Source: Inhella proteolytica
GTDB taxonomy: Bacteria; Pseudomonadota; Gammaproteobacteria; Burkholderiales; Burkholderiaceae_C
Assembly: GCF_016093275.1 (NCBI RefSeq)
Contig: NZ_JAEDAK010000001.1
Span: 186,001 to 250,000, forward strand
Reading direction: 5' to 3'
DNA: 64,000 bases
This document shows, piece after piece, positions 61,095 to 64,000 of this stretch. A program made the position numbers and the translations under genes. Numbering within the stretch: position 1 is the first letter of the stretch; each line of letters begins with the position of its first letter. The notes beneath the pieces were generated by a model. That model did not search any database and had not been told where the DNA came from. It saw only the letters and a program-made list of their open reading frames with translations.

Positions 61095-61673
61095 TCAGCC
61101 GCGCGCGCGCTCAGCCGCCCAGGCCGGGTGGGGGCGGCGCAGCGTGGGCAGGGATCGGATCAGCATCTCGGCCAAGGCGGCGCGCTCATCCAGCGGGCCA
61201 CTCAGCACGGTGAAGGGCAGGCCCTGGGCCTGCAGCAGGGCCACCAGGGCTTCGTGCGCCTGGCGGCGCACGGCCGGCGATTCGCGCAGCCAGCCATCGG
61301 CCTGCCAGGGGATGCCTTCTGGGCAGCACAACAGGGTCAGGTCGAAGGCCTGCTGCGCGCGCACCGCATCGGGCAGGGCGGTGGCGTCCTCGAAGTAGTG
61401 GATCGAGTACAGCGCCGTCATCAACGCGGTGGTGTCCGCCACGACGAGACGGTGGTTCTGGGCGGCTGCCGCAATTCGGCGCGACTGCTCCGCCGCAATG
61501 GGCGCCTGCTCTTCGCGCCGTGGCGTGCGCCCGCTGGCCAGGCACCATTCGCGCAGGTATTCGCCCACCGTGGCCACATCCAGGTCGGCCAGGCGCAGGC
61601 CCAGCAGCGTGGTCAGGCTGCTCTTGCCGGTGCATTCCGCGCCCAGCAGGGCCACCTTGCAGGGTGTCTTCAT
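61095..61673 (-). CDS. NadR-like ATPase, probable ribosylnicotinamide kinase
   Basis: A 192-residue P-loop kinase with ALLGAECTGKSSLTTLLGLRL and VGEYLREWC, typical of the kinase half of NadR, which phosphorylates nicotinamide riboside to NMN. The regulatory HTH and NMN adenylyltransferase parts of full-length NadR are missing. It overlaps pnuC by 4 nt, so uptake and phosphorylation are coupled. Confidence 0.88.
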   Translation of the reverse strand: MKTPCKVALLGAECTGKSSLTTLLGLRLADLDVATVGEYLREWCLASGRTPRREEQAPIAAEQSRRIAAAAQNHRLVVADTTALMTALYSIHYFEDATALPDAVRAQQAFDLTLLCCPEGIPWQADGWLRESPAVRRQAHEALVALLQAQGLPFTVLSGPLDERAALAEMLIRSLPTLRRPHPAWAAERARG

Positions 61674-62284
61674 GCGGCGCGCACGCCCCGCTCGGCATGC
61701 GCCCACTCGCGCCAGCCCCATAGGGCCAGCGGAATGAAAGCGGCGTAGAGCAGCACCGTCAGCCAATAGGCCTTGAGCGCGAACAGCACCACCGAGACGG
61801 CGTTGACGGCCACCCAGAAGCCCCAGTTCTCGATGAACTTGCGCCCCAGTTGCACGGTGGCCACCACGGAGGCGACGGTGGGCAGCGCGTCCCAATAGGG
61901 CAGGGGGGAGTCGGTGTGGCGGCTCAGCCACCAGCCCAGCAGCGGCCAGCCCAGGGCGATGGCGCCCAGGCTCCAGCCCCAGGCCTGCAGCGGCATGCGA
62001 CGCACGGTGAGCGCACTTTGAGAGCGCCCGCGCCACCACTGCGCAAAGCCCCAGGCCGCCATGCCCACGAAGAAGAGCTGCAGGGCGGCTTCGCCGTACA
62101 GCTTGCCCTCCCAGAACAGCAGGGCGTAGAGCAGCGAGGCCGCGGCGGCCAGCGGCCAAGCCGCCAGCCACTGCCGCATATTGCCCAGCACCATGGCCAC
62201 GGAGAGGGCAAAGGCCAGGATCTCCAGCCAGGTGAAGGGGCTCCCCCAGGCCGTGAAGGCGGCCGCCAGCAACCAGTCCTTCAC
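61670..62284 (-). CDS. pnuC: Nicotinamide riboside transporter PnuC
   Basis: A 204-residue membrane protein with about seven helices and a GTG start in a GTGA overlap with ftsB. SPFTWLEILAFALSVAMVLGN, here WLEILAFALSVAMVLGN, the central LYGEAALQLFFVGMAAWGFAQWWRG and NWGFWVAVNAVSVVLFALKAYW are PnuC signatures. It imports nicotinamide riboside by facilitated diffusion, trapped by the downstream kinase. Confidence 0.93.
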   Translation of the reverse strand: MKDWLLAAAFTAWGSPFTWLEILAFALSVAMVLGNMRQWLAAWPLAAAASLLYALLFWEGKLYGEAALQLFFVGMAAWGFAQWWRGRSQSALTVRRMPLQAWGWSLGAIALGWPLLGWWLSRHTDSPLPYWDALPTVASVVATVQLGRKFIENWGFWVAVNAVSVVLFALKAYWLTVLLYAAFIPLALWGWREWAHAERGVRAA

Positions 62285-62586
62285 GGGCGCGAAGGGGCGG
62301 AGGCCGGCGGGGACGGCTGGCCATCCAGCTTCACGAAGATCTCGTCGGGCTTGACCATGCCGAGCTCCAGACGGGCCTTCTCTTCCACCATCTCCAGGCC
62401 TTCGCGCAGGTCCTTCAGTTCGGCGCGTGCCCGCGTCTGCGCCTCGCGCGCCTTGGTGTTGGCGGCTTCCTGATCCTGCAGTTGCTGCTGCAGTTCGGTG
62501 ACCCGCGCAGCCGAGCGCTGGCCGAACCAGGTCTGGGCCTGCACCCAGAGCAGGCCCGCAGCCAGCAGCACGGCAATGAAGCGCAA
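62281..62586 (-). CDS. ftsB: Cell division protein FtsB
   Basis: A 101-residue bitopic protein: one helix at residues 3-18, then a coiled coil (VTELQQQLQDQEAANTKAREA) and the EMVEEKARLELGMVKPDEIFVK motif of FtsB. It forms the FtsQBL divisome complex. The start codon is TTG at 62586, 4 bp after the enolase stop, an order (eno-ftsB) common in proteobacteria. Confidence 0.94.
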   Translation of the reverse strand: MRFIAVLLAAGLLWVQAQTWFGQRSAARVTELQQQLQDQEAANTKAREAQTRARAELKDLREGLEMVEEKARLELGMVKPDEIFVKLDGQPSPPASAPSRP

Positions 62587-62590
62587 GGGC

Positions 62591-63913
<1,323 letters not shown>

Positions 63914-63935
63914 CTAGGTTGGTAACCCGCCGTAT

Positions 63936-64000
63936 TCAGGCCGGCAGGTAGCCTTCAACCAGCGTCATATCGAAATACTCGGTTGCGCCCTGGCGCAGCG
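63936..64000 (-). CDS. 3' end of a DUF1330-like gene (cut by window edge)
   Basis: Only the last 20 codons are inside the window, ending in LRQGATEYFDMTLVEGYLPA then TGA. The final VEGY-type strand resembles DUF1330 proteins, which are often found between kdsA and eno in Burkholderiales. Identity is tentative because so little is visible. It lies 58 bp upstream of eno on the same strand. Confidence 0.45.
   Translation of the reverse strand, partial: LRQGATEYFDMTLVEGYLPA

Overview
The window is high-GC chromosomal DNA (roughly two thirds G+C by eye) from a Gram-negative bacterium, most likely a betaproteobacterium of the order Burkholderiales. That placement rests on the CysB-type regulator beside a CysPTWA sulfate importer, the DUF1330-like/eno/ftsB order at the right end, the Bpt-Aat pair, and short intergenic hairpins built on CCCCAAG/CTTGGGG and TTTCTTTG/CAAAGAAA. 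A finer placement (Roseateles, Rubrivivax or Inhella relatives) is a guess. No phage, plasmid, insertion sequence or CRISPR array is visible. Genes are tightly packed, with many 1-11 nt start/stop overlaps.

Layout. 1-110: 3' part of a tRNA-Val and its terminator. 218-6137: sulfur assimilation (cysB-like regulator, an unknown membrane protein, cysA-cysW-cysT-cysP). 6255-9715: N-degron aminoacyltransferases (bpt, aat), a Spx/ArsC-like protein, riboflavin synthase and an unknown protein. 9693-14456: a MASE1-PAS-GGDEF-EAL protein and a PAS histidine kinase. 14677-17397: aconitase. 17552-25521: a four-gene signalling operon in which two sensor proteins without output domains flank a large hybrid kinase and end on a REC-HD-GYP protein. 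25590-29383: small proteins, lexA with two candidate operators, asparaginase and an SDR. 29341-30773: a metallopeptidase-like lipoprotein and a 527-bp structured element with about 90-bp inverted ends. 30774-35693: TonB receptor, AraC regulator, extended SDR. 35681-38002: a three-gene operon of a methyltransferase and a split, divergent transketolase. 38085-41600: LysE and Gdx exporters, a RusA-like protein, DUF924, DUF2145.

41597-55139 holds a complete trans-4-hydroxy-L-proline catabolic set in two pieces. The epimerase gene lies at 41597. The GntR regulator, deaminase, semialdehyde dehydrogenase and D-hydroxyproline dehydrogenase lie at 50645-55139. Both pieces carry the same palindrome, ATTGGATCCAAT, placed on a recognisable promoter, so one regulator probably controls both. 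The 8 kb between them (42606-50688) is a signalling island: MCP, CheW, HPt, HTH-REC, then divergently REC, HD-GYP, an orphan periplasmic binding protein and a membrane histidine kinase.

55136-64000 holds two EamA transporters, a DUF455 ferritin-like protein, a gamma-carbonic-anhydrase-like protein, Hsp33, a 5'-nucleotidase-type lipoprotein beside a nicotinamide riboside kinase and PnuC (a plausible NAD precursor salvage set), ftsB, enolase and the end of a DUF1330-like gene.

The themes most worth following are the hydroxyproline regulon, the GAF sensor operon, the orphan binding-protein signalling island, the divergent split transketolase and the inverted-repeat element. All functions are inferred from sequence motifs; no database search was run.
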